This document shows, piece by piece, positions 8,484 through 17,411 of a stretch of DNA of 64,000 nt. The notes beneath the pieces are model-generated. The model had not been told where the DNA came from, ran no database searches, and saw only the letters and a list, made by a program, of their open reading frames with translations. The stretch lies in assembly GCF_000013605.1 (NCBI RefSeq), contig NC_007908.1:372001-436000 (forward strand), read 5' to 3'. How positions within the stretch are numbered: the stretch's first letter is position 1; every line of letters starts with the position of its first letter. The translations under genes and the position numbers were made by a program. The stretch comes from Rhodoferax ferrireducens T118 (GTDB taxonomy: Bacteria; Pseudomonadota; Gammaproteobacteria; Burkholderiales; Burkholderiaceae_C).

Positions 8484-9833
8484 TCAAGCAGTTTGGTTGA
8501 TGGTTTCGCCCAGCGCATTGACCAGGCTGTCAATCTGGGCTGGGGTCGAGATGAAAGGCGGGGCCAGTTGAATGGTGTCGCCGCCGTAGCGCACATAAAA
8601 TCCCTTCTTCAGCATCGCCATGGCAATCTCGAACGGTCGCTTGGCGGGCTCGCCCGGCAAAGCATCGATGGTGAAGCCTGCGGCCAGCCCGTAGTTGCGG
8701 ATGTCGGTGATGTGCCTGACACCTTTGAGGCTGTGCACCGCGTTCTCGAAATGGGGCGCCAATGCCTTGACCCGGTCGATCATGTTTTCTTTCACCAGAA
8801 TATCCAGTGTTGCCAGCGCGGCTGCGCACGTCACCGGGTGCGCCGAGTAGGTGTAGCCGTGGGCAAACTCCAGCATGTAGTCGGGCCCGCCCGCCGCCAT
8901 GAAGGTGTCGTAGATTTCCTTTTTGGCCAGCACCGCGCCGATCGGTTGCGCGCCGTTGCTGATCTGCTTGGCCAGATTCATGATGTCAGGCGTCACACCA
9001 AAGGCTTCGGCGCCGGTGTAAGCGCCAGCGCGGCCAAAGCCGGTGATCACTTCATCAAAAATCAGCAGAATGTTGTTGGCGGTGCAGATCTCGCGCAGGC
9101 GCTGCAAATAACCTTTGGGCGGAATGATGACGCCAGCCGAGCCCGAGAACGGTTCGACGATCACGGCGGCAATGTTGCTGGCGTCGTGCAGCGCGATCAG
9201 GTTCAGCAGGTCATCGGCCAATTCGGCGCCCTTGTCCGGCATGCCGCGTGAGAACGCATTGCCGGCCAACTGGGTGTGGGGCAGATGATCGGCTTCGATG
9301 CCCTGACCAAACATCTTGCGCACGCCACCGATGCCACCGACCGAAACGCCGCCGAAGTTGACACCGTGGTAGCCTTTTTCGCGCCCGATCAGGCGCGTCT
9401 TGGTGGCCTGACCTTTGGCACGCCAGTAGGCACGCGCCATTTTGAGCGAGGTGTCGGCCGACTCGGAGCCCGATCCGGTAAAAAACACATAGTCCAGCCC
9501 GGCCGGGGTCAACTCCTTGAGCTTGTTGGCGAGTGCAAACGACAGCGGATGACCAAACTGGAAGGCGGGTGAGTAGTCCATCGTCGCCATCTGTTGGGTC
9601 ACCGCTTCGGTGATCTCGTTGCGCCCGTGTCCCAGGCCGCAGCACCACAGACCCGAGAGTCCGTCAAAAATCTGCTTGCCATGGCTGTCGGTGTAATAGC
9701 AGCCTTTGGCGCTGGCCATCATGCGCGGGTTGGCCTTGAATTCACGGTTGCCGCTAAAAGGCATCCAGTGGGCATCGAGCCAGGCCGCATCAAGGCGGGG
9801 GGTGGCCAGGGTTTGAACGTCGTTCATCTTCAT
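8484..9833 (-). CDS. Class III omega-aminotransferase, beta-alanine--pyruvate transaminase type
   Basis: PLP-dependent cytosolic transaminase of about 449 aa. It carries the class III signature LLIFDEVITGFGRAG and the PLP-binding lysine in NLAKQISNGAQPIGAV. HWMPFSGNREFK near the N terminus is typical of omega-amino acid:pyruvate transaminases. ATG 9833 has AGGAAA upstream. It is followed by mmsA 11 bases downstream, so the likely path is beta-alanine to malonate semialdehyde to acetyl-CoA. The divergent LysR gene is the natural regulator. The exact amine substrate is inferred from family resemblance and context. Confidence 0.9.
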   Translation of the reverse strand: MKMNDVQTLATPRLDAAWLDAHWMPFSGNREFKANPRMMASAKGCYYTDSHGKQIFDGLSGLWCCGLGHGRNEITEAVTQQMATMDYSPAFQFGHPLSFALANKLKELTPAGLDYVFFTGSGSESADTSLKMARAYWRAKGQATKTRLIGREKGYHGVNFGGVSVGGIGGVRKMFGQGIEADHLPHTQLAGNAFSRGMPDKGAELADDLLNLIALHDASNIAAVIVEPFSGSAGVIIPPKGYLQRLREICTANNILLIFDEVITGFGRAGAYTGAEAFGVTPDIMNLAKQISNGAQPIGAVLAKKEIYDTFMAAGGPDYMLEFAHGYTYSAHPVTCAAALATLDILVKENMIDRVKALAPHFENAVHSLKGVRHITDIRNYGLAAGFTIDALPGEPAKRPFEIAMAMLKKGFYVRYGGDTIQLAPPFISTPAQIDSLVNALGETINQTA

Positions 9834-9848
9834 GGTGTTTCCTGGTGA

Positions 9849-9890
9849 GCGGGACAGTGCTTGCGGCAGGGGCGCCAGAATCTGTCCCGC
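9849..9890. repeat. 9-bp inverted repeat in the aminotransferase leader
   Basis: GCGGGACAG (9849-9857) and CTGTCCCGC (9882-9890) are perfect inverse copies separated by 24 bases. They lie between the aminotransferase start and the divergent LysR gene. They could be a DNA operator or an mRNA hairpin; no second copy was seen. Confidence 0.4.
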
Positions 9891-9978
9891 CAAGTTTTGG
9901 AAGAAGCGGTAGTTGGCGATTCTGAACCGCTCTGTTACTCTTGTAATTGTCTAAGTATCACTACCAAGTGGGTAATCT

Positions 9979-10932
9979 ATGCAAGTAAAGAGCCGGGCCG
10001 CGCTGGGCCAGTTGAGTGATATGGACATTCGCCTGTTGCGCGTGTTCAAAAGTGTGGCCGAGTGCGGCGGCATGGCTGCGGCCGAGCTGGATCTCAACAT
10101 CGGCGTCTCGACGGTGAGCCGCCATATCAAGGACCTGGAAACCCGCCTCGGGCTCACCCTGTGTCGGCGCGGCCGGGCCGGCTTTGCGCTGACTGCGGAG
10201 GGCGAACAAATCTATGCCGAGACGCTGCGTCTGCTGGCCGGGGTGGACGCTTTTCGCAGCCGCGTGGACGAAATCCACCAGCGCATGGGCGGCGAGCTGC
10301 ATATTGCGGTATTTGACAAGACGGCCAGCAACCCCGCAGCGCATATCAGTTCAGCCATCGCGCGCTTTGCCGAGCAGGCGCCCGATGTAAGTCTGCACCT
10401 GCATGTGGCGCCGCTCAACACAATTGAGCGTGGCGTGCTCGATGGACAGTTCCAGGTCGGTGTTATTCCGGGGCACCGCAGCTCAGATACGCTGACGTAT
10501 GACGAGCTGTTTACCGAGACCATGTTTTTGTACTGCGGCGCGCAACATGCCCTGTTCCCGGACGGTCAAGCCGTGCAGGAGCCCGCTGACTGGGACGCGC
10601 TGCGCAAGCATGCCTTTGCCGGTCTGGGCTACCACTCGCCCAACATGGAAATCAGCCAGCGGGTGCACCTGGTGCGCAAGGCCACCGGCTACGACCAGGA
10701 GTCCATCGCCACGCTCATTCTGTCCGGCAATTACCTGGGGTTTCTGCCGGATCATTACGCTGACGGCTTTGTGCGCAACGGGCAGATGCGCGCGGTCAAG
10801 CCCGCCTTGTTTCGCTACAGCTGCAGCTTTTTCAGCATCGTGCGCGCCTCACCGCAGCCGTCGCGCGTGAGTCGCGCGTTTCGGGACTGCTTGCTGGCGG
10901 CGCACCGGGGCGTCAGCGCTGGCGCGGGCTGA
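9979..10932 (+). CDS. LysR-family transcriptional regulator, divergent from the aminotransferase/mmsA operon
   Basis: DNA-binding regulator of 317 aa. The N-terminal winged helix-turn-helix is at residues ~15-75 (MDIRLLRVFKSVAECGGMAA, then VSTVSRHIKDLETRLGLTLC). A type 2 periplasmic-binding-like sensor domain follows from ~105. The helix-turn-helix is somewhat unusual (LNIGVSTVSRHIKDLE). Its position and orientation suggest control of the neighbouring beta-alanine catabolic operon. An internal ATG at 10021 would remove 14 residues and start at the usual LysR N terminus. Confidence 0.88.
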   Translation: MQVKSRAALGQLSDMDIRLLRVFKSVAECGGMAAAELDLNIGVSTVSRHIKDLETRLGLTLCRRGRAGFALTAEGEQIYAETLRLLAGVDAFRSRVDEIHQRMGGELHIAVFDKTASNPAAHISSAIARFAEQAPDVSLHLHVAPLNTIERGVLDGQFQVGVIPGHRSSDTLTYDELFTETMFLYCGAQHALFPDGQAVQEPADWDALRKHAFAGLGYHSPNMEISQRVHLVRKATGYDQESIATLILSGNYLGFLPDHYADGFVRNGQMRAVKPALFRYSCSFFSIVRASPQPSRVSRAFRDCLLAAHRGVSAGAG

Positions 10933-10955
10933 CCAGGCCAGATGGAAAGCAAAAT

Positions 10956-11330
10956 CTAGTATGCCGCCTGACGTCCAAGCAGCTTGCCGTGCGGCAGCGT
11001 CGCCAACCGCGTGAACATGCGCCGACAGTAGCCTTCGACACGCAGGCATTTGTTGATCTCATCGACCGGCAGCGGGCCGGAGACCACCACGATGTCGTTG
11101 GCGCTGTCAAGTGAGCCGGCGGCGCGCAGCCGCCGCCGCGCCGTGGTTGCCCAGGAATGAATTCGCGCCGGGTTGCCATGCTCGTGCAGCGCGCCAGTGC
11201 TGGCGTCAAATGCGATGGCCACGGTGTCTGTACTGAGTCGCAGCCGGTGCTCGCCGGTGACCTTGCTTGCCGGGCTGCTGAGGTCGTACAAGTGGTAGTT
11301 GCCCCCTTTGAGTTGGTACTGCAATGTCAT
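10956..11330 (-). CDS. Conserved hypothetical protein (124 aa)
   Basis: No recognised domain. The protein is soluble, rich in Arg, with no signal peptide or membrane segment. The start ATG 11330 is preceded by AGGAGATCCG, a good ribosome binding site, and codon use matches the neighbours. It converges on the LysR gene with a 23-base gap and is read in the same direction as the gene at 11437-12039. Function unknown. Confidence 0.65.
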   Translation of the reverse strand: MTLQYQLKGGNYHLYDLSSPASKVTGEHRLRLSTDTVAIAFDASTGALHEHGNPARIHSWATTARRRLRAAGSLDSANDIVVVSGPLPVDEINKCLRVEGYCRRMFTRLATLPHGKLLGRQAAY

Positions 11331-11436
11331 CGGATCTCCTGGAATCTGGTGGTTTTTGGCGATTATGGGCCTGCCAGCGGGTCAGCCATCGCGGAAAAAG
11401 GGCCCTAAAGCAGGCTTGTTTGACGGCAGCAGCCCG

Positions 11437-12039
11437 TCATGTGCGCTCGGGCGGCTGTTTGTCGCCCAGTCTGACGCGGAATTGTTCCAGCTTGGCCTCG
11501 TAGTCTTGCGCCTCGCCGTAGGCCAGAAAGCGGGCATAGCGTGAATGGGCGCCCAGCATCTTGCGCGCGTGTTTGATCGGACAGAAATACTCTTCCGTGC
11601 GCCCGATGATCTCGCTGACATAGGCGATCAGGCCGTTGCCATAGGCGCAGTAGGTGCAATGAAACTTCTCAATGAAGTTGAGGTAGCCCAGCTGCTGGCG
11701 GTCGAACACGATGTAGTCGCTACGGCGGACCTTGGTGATGCCGTAGATCGGAAAACAGGTGGCTTGGTAAAAGCTCACACACAGGTCCAGCATGACTATC
11801 GGCACGATCATGCTGTAGATGATGGGCCCGGTGATCAGGTTTTGCGGCCGGTTTGTCACCAGCCAACGGAAAAAGCTGGTTTTGAGCTGGCGATGGGCCT
11901 GGCGGATGGCGGCCTCGAACTCGACCCGCTTGCCCTTGATCTGGTACAGGGCGCTGGCCTCCTGCGCCTGCACCTCACGCCGCAAATCGTCTTCAAGCGT
12001 GCTCATCTGGTCGAGTAACTGGCGGATTTTTTCGTTCAT
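11437..12039 (-). CDS. Conserved hypothetical protein with one or two membrane segments and a CxxC motif
   Basis: A 200-aa protein whose function I do not recognise. The N-terminal ~55 residues are charged and likely helical. A hydrophobic stretch at ~85-115 (IIYSMIVPIVMLDLCVSFYQ) should enter the membrane. The C-terminal half has CTYCAYGNG and EEYFCPIKHARK, so three cysteines and a histidine could bind a metal. Codon use is normal and the frame is cleanly bounded. Confidence 0.7.
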   Translation of the reverse strand: MNEKIRQLLDQMSTLEDDLRREVQAQEASALYQIKGKRVEFEAAIRQAHRQLKTSFFRWLVTNRPQNLITGPIIYSMIVPIVMLDLCVSFYQATCFPIYGITKVRRSDYIVFDRQQLGYLNFIEKFHCTYCAYGNGLIAYVSEIIGRTEEYFCPIKHARKMLGAHSRYARFLAYGEAQDYEAKLEQFRVRLGDKQPPERT

Positions 12040-12175
12040 GGTCCAAGCATTGGAACATCAACGCAGCTTGGCCTCATGGACAATCCGGGTTTAACCTAAT
12101 GAATGTACTGCGTATCGTGCTGCTCACTATGACGTTGACTCTCAACCCGCTTCATTCGCCTGACTGGGCTGGATC

Positions 12176-13441
12176 ATGATGCTCGGCCACGGCGCGCCTG
12201 ATTGGGGTGTGGTCGCGATCTTTGTCACGGTCTACCTCGGCATGATTCTGGGTGGCCTGCCGCGCCTGAAGCTCGACCGCTCGGGTGTGGCCTTGCTGGG
12301 GGCGATTGGCGTCATCGGCCTGGAGGTGATGACTACCGGGCAGGCCGCGCAAGCGGTGGACTGGCCGACCATTGTGCTGCTGTTTTCTTTTATGGTGCTG
12401 TCGGCGCAGATGCGCTTGGGCGGCTTTTACACGACGGTGACGCACCGGGTGGCCGCCCTGCCGCTCGGACGCGGTGGCCTGCTGGCCGCGCTGATTGCCG
12501 TGGCGGCGGCGCTGTCGGCCGTGTTTTCCAATGACATCGTGTGTTTGGCCATGACCCCGGTGGTGGCGCGCCTGTGCCTGCAGCGGCGTCTGGACCCGGT
12601 GCCGTTTTTGCTGGGCCTGGCCTGCGCCGCCAATATCGGCTCCGCCGCGACGCTGATCGGCAACCCCCAAAACATGTTGATCGGCTCGGTGCTGCAGCTG
12701 CCGTTCGGCGCCTACGTGCGCCAGGCCTTGCCGCCGGTCCTCATGAGCCTGGCGGTGCTGTGGGTCTGGTTGGTGTGGGGGCCGCAGGCGCGGGTGGCAA
12801 GTTTGCCCCGGCTGAAGCTGCCCCCGGACTTGGCCGCAGAACTGCGCGCAGGGGAACCGTTTGATGCGTGGCAATCCATCAAGGGCCTGGTTGTTGCCGC
12901 GGCGCTGCTGCTGGTTTTTCTGTTCACCGACTGGCCGCGTGAGGTCGCGGCTCTGGTCGGCGCCGGTGTGCTGCTGCTGAGTCGGCGCTTTCATTCCTCA
13001 CGCGTCATGGGGCTGGTTGACTGGGATGTGCTGGTGCTGTTCATGGGCCTGTTCGTGGTCAACCATGCGTTCGAATCCACCGGTCTGGCGGCGCAAGCGG
13101 TCACCTGGCTGGGTGCGCAAGGCGTGCACCTGGCTGACCCCGGCCCCCTGGTCGTGGCCGGGGTGGGTTTGTCGAATCTGCTGTCGAATGTGCCGGCCGT
13201 CATGCTGTTGCTGCCCCACCTCAAGGGCGTGGAGGCTGGCGTCACCCTGGCGCTGGTGAGCACCCTGGCGGGCAATCTGCTGCTGGTCGGCTCGATTGCC
13301 AACCTGATCGTGGTCGACCTGGCGCAACGCAGTGGCGTCATCATCGACTGGAGGGCTCATGCCCGGGTTGGCATTCCGGTGACGCTGATGACGCTGGCGA
13401 TTGTCTGGCTCTGGCTGTCGGGAATGTTGACCGTCGGATAG
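12176..13441 (+). CDS. ArsB/CitM/SLC13-like anion permease
   Basis: An integral inner-membrane transporter of 421 aa with about ten hydrophobic segments. The pattern fits the ion transporter superfamily: VFSNDIVCLAMTPVVA and NIGSAATLIGNPQNML in the first half, NLLSNVPAVMLLLP and LAGNLLLVGSIANLIV in the second, the two pseudo-symmetric halves typical of SLC13/ArsB proteins. Substrate is not readable; no arsenic genes are nearby. Start ATG 12176 or 12179. The gene stands alone. Confidence 0.82.
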   Translation: MMLGHGAPDWGVVAIFVTVYLGMILGGLPRLKLDRSGVALLGAIGVIGLEVMTTGQAAQAVDWPTIVLLFSFMVLSAQMRLGGFYTTVTHRVAALPLGRGGLLAALIAVAAALSAVFSNDIVCLAMTPVVARLCLQRRLDPVPFLLGLACAANIGSAATLIGNPQNMLIGSVLQLPFGAYVRQALPPVLMSLAVLWVWLVWGPQARVASLPRLKLPPDLAAELRAGEPFDAWQSIKGLVVAAALLLVFLFTDWPREVAALVGAGVLLLSRRFHSSRVMGLVDWDVLVLFMGLFVVNHAFESTGLAAQAVTWLGAQGVHLADPGPLVVAGVGLSNLLSNVPAVMLLLPHLKGVEAGVTLALVSTLAGNLLLVGSIANLIVVDLAQRSGVIIDWRAHARVGIPVTLMTLAIVWLWLSGMLTVG

Positions 13442-13486
13442 GTTTTTCAAGCAGTCCAGCGCGCCTTCGCGCATGGCAACTTGGAT

Positions 13487-13553
13487 GCTATATTTATTAT
13501 AGCTAATAACGCTTATTTGACGGTGGCTACAGACCAATTTGGCATAAATTTCC
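13487..13553 (+). repeat. Dispersed intergenic repeat, copy A
   Basis: Degenerate element with the course TATTATAGCTAATAACGCTT then a GGCTACAG core and AATTTGGCATAAA end. It aligns with copies at 43757 and 45834 in the same orientation. It lies between the permease stop and the end of the convergent glycine-zipper gene. Such AT-rich elements are, as I recall, common between genes in Comamonadaceae. Confidence 0.55.
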
Positions 13554-13561
13554 TGCTGACC

Positions 13562-14215
13562 TCAGCGCCAGTGCCGCCGACCGCCATAACCGCCGCGGTA
13601 GCCAAAATCAAACTCGATCCCCACCGGTGGGTAATAGGGCCGGGCGTAATACCCGGGATAGGCGGGTGGCATGAGCACCACATTGGCAGGCGGACCATAG
13701 GATGGCTGGACATAGCTGGTCGCATTGGCAGGTTCCTGCCATGGGGTGCCTGCGCCGACGGGTGTAATTTGCAGTTCAATGGTCGGCCCCGGGTCGTTCG
13801 GCATTTGGACAGAATACTGTTTACCGCCAAATTCATACACCACGTTGTAGGCCACTGGCCGGTTCTCAAAAAAGGTCTGCATTGCACAACGCTGCACGTT
13901 CTGAATTTCTGCTGCCGGCGCCCCTTCAATCCGGTCGCCCAGGACGGCGCCACCGACAATGCCGAGCATGGTGGCAGCTGCCTTGCCGCCGCCCCCACCC
14001 ACGGCGTTCCCCATAGCGCCCCCGGCAATGGCGCCCATGACGGCGCCGGCGCCTGATTTGGCGGGCTGGACCGCCACCTGCTCGGTGCTGCACACCTGAC
14101 GCGGGATGCCGACCTGTTGCATGACGGGTGTGGCGGAAATGACATGGCCCACCTCCTGCGCCAGACTCAGCCCACTGCTGACCATGGCTGCAGACAATAA
14201 AAGTAGTTTCTTCAT
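13562..14215 (-). CDS. Exported glycine-zipper (2TM-type) protein
   Basis: A 217-aa protein with a signal peptide (MKKLLLLSAAMVSSGLSLA). A glycine-zipper stretch follows at ~55-95 (GAGAVMGAIAGGAMGNAVGG), the kind seen in 17-kDa surface antigen/2TM proteins that associate with the outer membrane. The C-terminal quarter is rich in Pro, Tyr and Gly (PAYPGYYARPYYPPVG). Role is probably envelope-related but otherwise unknown. Confidence 0.78.
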   Translation of the reverse strand: MKKLLLLSAAMVSSGLSLAQEVGHVISATPVMQQVGIPRQVCSTEQVAVQPAKSGAGAVMGAIAGGAMGNAVGGGGGKAAATMLGIVGGAVLGDRIEGAPAAEIQNVQRCAMQTFFENRPVAYNVVYEFGGKQYSVQMPNDPGPTIELQITPVGAGTPWQEPANATSYVQPSYGPPANVVLMPPAYPGYYARPYYPPVGIEFDFGYRGGYGGRRHWR

Positions 14216-14336
14216 GATGTTCGTTTTGTCGTTGTCTGATCAAGGTAAATCACAAACGATTGGAATGCATTTCCTGGTTGAAGTTCCATTGAGAGGCGGC
14301 AACGCCTGCTTGCCTTTGCCGGCGCGCCCTCTGGCC

Positions 14337-17300
14337 TCAGGATTCTGCTGTGAGCACGGGTCCCGTGCCGCTAAAACGATCCAGCGCGAGGTAGATCACC
14401 GGCGTGATAAAGAGCGTGATGGCTTGTGAGAACACCAGCCCGCCCACGACCGCCAGGCCCAGCGGCTGACGCAACTCGGCCCCGGCGCCAAGGCCCAGGG
14501 CAATCGGCAGCGCGCCCATCAGGGCCGCCATGGTGGTCATCATGATGGGGCGAAAACGCAGGATGCAGGCCTCCCGAATCGCCTGCGCCGCCGCCATACC
14601 CTGATGGCGCTGCGCGTCAAGGGCAAAGTCGATCATCATGATGGCGTTTTTCTTCACAATCCCCACCAGCATCACGATCCCTATGGTGGCAATCAAGGTC
14701 AGGTCTTGTCCAAACAGCATCAAGGTGACCAAGGCCCCGACGGCCGCCGAGGGCAAACCGGCAATGATCGTGATCGGATGGATATAACTCTCATAGAGCA
14801 CCCCCAGCAACACGTAGATGACCAGCAAGGCGGCAATGATCAACACCAACTGGCTGCCTTGTGAGCTCTTGAAAACCGCGGCGTCGCCACCGTAGCTGGT
14901 GATGATGGACGAGGGCATCTGGATCGCCGCGCGGGCAGCATCAATTTTTGCCGTGGCAGCCCCCAGCGCCGCACCGGGCGCCAGATTGAAAGACACCGTG
15001 ACGGCCTGCAACTGACCCACATGGTTGATGGCGGTCGGCCCCAAGGTGCGCTCGACCGTGGTGAAGTTGGAGATCGGCACCAAGGCGCCGGTGTTCGAGC
15101 GCACGTAAATGCCGCCCAGCGCACGCTCGTCTTCCTTGGCGTCGGCTTGCACCTCCATGATCACCTGGTAGCTGTCGGTGGGCAGGTAAATGGTGGAGAC
15201 CTGGCGCTCCCCAAATGCGCTGTACAGCGCGGTGCGGATGCCATCGATTGAAACGCCGAGCTTGTTGGCGCTGTCGCGGTCAATCTTGAGCTGCGCCTGC
15301 AAGCCACGCAACTGCGCGTCGCTCGTCACATCGCGAAATAAGGGGTCAGCGCTCAGACTGTCTTGCAGCTTGCTGGCCCAGCTATTGAGTTCATCGGCCC
15401 GGACGCTCTGCAAAACGTATTGGTACTGCGCCTTGCTGGGGCGCCCCCCGAGTTGCAGGTTCTGAACCGGACGCATGAAGACGCTGATGCCGGCCAGCTC
15501 GCGCAGCTTGCGGCGCAAGCCTTCAACCACTTTTTTCATGGTCTGGCGTTGGTTGCTTGGTTTCAATGCGATAAACATGCGCCCCGTGTTCTGCGCACCA
15601 GAGCCGCCATTGAAGGAGCTCACAGCGGCCACGTTGGGGTCCAAGCGGATGATGGCTGCGGCTTGCTCCTGCAAACGCACCATCTCGGGGAACGAGGTGT
15701 CTTCAGACGCCTCGGTGGAAACCTGAATTTGCCCGATGTCTTCTTCCGGAAAGAAGCCCTTGGGAATGATGTTGGCGAGCCACACTGTGCCCACCAGTGT
15801 CGCCAGTGCCAGCAGCAGCACGAGGGTTCGGTGGCCCAGCGCGATGTCAAGCAGGCGGGTGTAGCCGGCCAGCAGACGATCAAAGCCACGCGCAAACGAG
15901 CGCACCACGGCACCGGGTGGCTTCTTGTGCGCCTCGCCGGTCAAAAAACGGCTGGCCAGCATCGGTACCAGGGTGAGCGACACAAAGGCCGAGACGATGA
16001 TCGCCAATCCGACCACCACGGCAAATTCATGAAACAAAAGGCCGATCACGCCGGGCATGAAGAAGATAGGAATAAACACCGCGATCAGGGAGGTGGAGAT
16101 TGAAATAATCGTGAACCCGACTTCACGCGCGCCCTTCAGCGCGGCTGGAAAGGGCGCCTCGCCGTTCTCGACGTGACGCATGATGTTTTCCAGCACCACA
16201 ATCGCATCGTCCACCACCAGACCCACCGCCAGCGTCAGGCCCAGCAACGAGATGTTGTCGAGGCTATAAGAAAAGCCCCACAGCAGCGCCACCGCGCCCA
16301 CCAACGACACCGGCAGCGACAGCATCGGGATCATGGTCGCCACAAAGCGGCGCAAAAAGAGAAAAATCACCAGCACCACCAGCGCAATCGTGCCCAGCAG
16401 CGTGAGGGACACGTCATGCAAGGCCTCGCGCACAGAAACCGAGCGATCCAAAAAGGGCACCAATTTGACCGATTGCGGCATCTGGCTCTGCAAATTTGGC
16501 AAGGCCTGCCGAATGGCGTCCACCACGCGCACCGTGTTGGCGCCGGGTTGGCGCTGTACCGCCAGCGTGATCGAGTTTTCTCCGTTGAAGGTGGCCCAGC
16601 TCTTGAGCGTTTCCAGAGAGTCTTCCACTTGCGCCACCTCTTTGAGTCGCACCGGATTGCCGCCCCGGTTACTGACAATCAGATCGGCAAAATCAGCCGC
16701 ATTCTGGAGTTGCCGATTGGCCTGCAGCATCAATGTCTGGCGCGGGCCGTCGAGTGTGCCAACGGGGGTATTCACATTGGCGGCGCGCAAGGCGGTACTC
16801 AATTCATCGAGCCCGATGTTGCGCACTGCCAGCGCCTCGGGGTGCACGCTCACGCGCACGGCGTAGCGTTTGGAGCCAAAGACGTTGACCTGCGCGACAC
16901 CATCGATGGTGGACAAGGTGGGTGAGATCAAATGCTCGGCAAAATCCTGCAGGTCGGACGGGGCCAGCGAGGGCGAGGTCATGGAAATCAACAGCACCGG
17001 CGCATCGGCCGGATTGACCTTGCGGTAGGACGGCGTTGCCGTCATGTCCTGCGGCAGCGAACGCTGCGCACGTAAGAGCGCGGCCTGCACATCAACCGCT
17101 GCCGCATCCACATTGCGGCCCTCGTCAAACTCCAGCGTCAGCGAGGTGCGCCCCAGCGTGCTGGTCGAACTGATGGTTTTGAGCCCCGGCACGGTCTGAA
17201 ACTGCTTTTCCAGCGGCAACGCCACCGAGCTGGCCATGGTTTCGGGATTGGCCCCAGGCAAAGCCGCAAATACATTGATCACCGGCGTGTCGTAGCTGGG

Positions 17301-17411
17301 CAATGCCGCCACCGGGATGCTCCGGAAACCGATCACCCCGGCCAACACGATGGCCAGATTGAGCAGCACCGTCATCACCGGGCGGCGGATAAAAAGTTCG
17401 GAAAAATTCAT
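14337..17411 (-). CDS. RND multidrug efflux transporter, inner-membrane subunit (HAE1/MdtB-C type)
   Basis: A proton-driven tripartite pump component of 1024 aa. MNFSELFIRRPVMTVLLNLA is a typical start. The paired transmembrane bundles are present, including the acidic proton-relay segment LTLAVGLVVDDAIVVLENI. Two periplasmic porter halves (PGANPETMASSVALPLEKQF) are visible. It sits directly after its adaptor gene with an ATGA overlap (17408-17411). No outer-membrane factor gene adjoins, so it probably uses a TolC encoded elsewhere. The substrate cannot be told from the sequence. Confidence 0.94.
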   Translation of the reverse strand: MNFSELFIRRPVMTVLLNLAIVLAGVIGFRSIPVAALPSYDTPVINVFAALPGANPETMASSVALPLEKQFQTVPGLKTISSTSTLGRTSLTLEFDEGRNVDAAAVDVQAALLRAQRSLPQDMTATPSYRKVNPADAPVLLISMTSPSLAPSDLQDFAEHLISPTLSTIDGVAQVNVFGSKRYAVRVSVHPEALAVRNIGLDELSTALRAANVNTPVGTLDGPRQTLMLQANRQLQNAADFADLIVSNRGGNPVRLKEVAQVEDSLETLKSWATFNGENSITLAVQRQPGANTVRVVDAIRQALPNLQSQMPQSVKLVPFLDRSVSVREALHDVSLTLLGTIALVVLVIFLFLRRFVATMIPMLSLPVSLVGAVALLWGFSYSLDNISLLGLTLAVGLVVDDAIVVLENIMRHVENGEAPFPAALKGAREVGFTIISISTSLIAVFIPIFFMPGVIGLLFHEFAVVVGLAIIVSAFVSLTLVPMLASRFLTGEAHKKPPGAVVRSFARGFDRLLAGYTRLLDIALGHRTLVLLLALATLVGTVWLANIIPKGFFPEEDIGQIQVSTEASEDTSFPEMVRLQEQAAAIIRLDPNVAAVSSFNGGSGAQNTGRMFIALKPSNQRQTMKKVVEGLRRKLRELAGISVFMRPVQNLQLGGRPSKAQYQYVLQSVRADELNSWASKLQDSLSADPLFRDVTSDAQLRGLQAQLKIDRDSANKLGVSIDGIRTALYSAFGERQVSTIYLPTDSYQVIMEVQADAKEDERALGGIYVRSNTGALVPISNFTTVERTLGPTAINHVGQLQAVTVSFNLAPGAALGAATAKIDAARAAIQMPSSIITSYGGDAAVFKSSQGSQLVLIIAALLVIYVLLGVLYESYIHPITIIAGLPSAAVGALVTLMLFGQDLTLIATIGIVMLVGIVKKNAIMMIDFALDAQRHQGMAAAQAIREACILRFRPIMMTTMAALMGALPIALGLGAGAELRQPLGLAVVGGLVFSQAITLFITPVIYLALDRFSGTGPVLTAES

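Noticed and set aside
13459..13473. GCGCG-CCTT-CGCGC hairpin after the ArsB/CitM-like gene.
   Set aside because: Short stem without a T tract; could arise by chance in GC-rich DNA.
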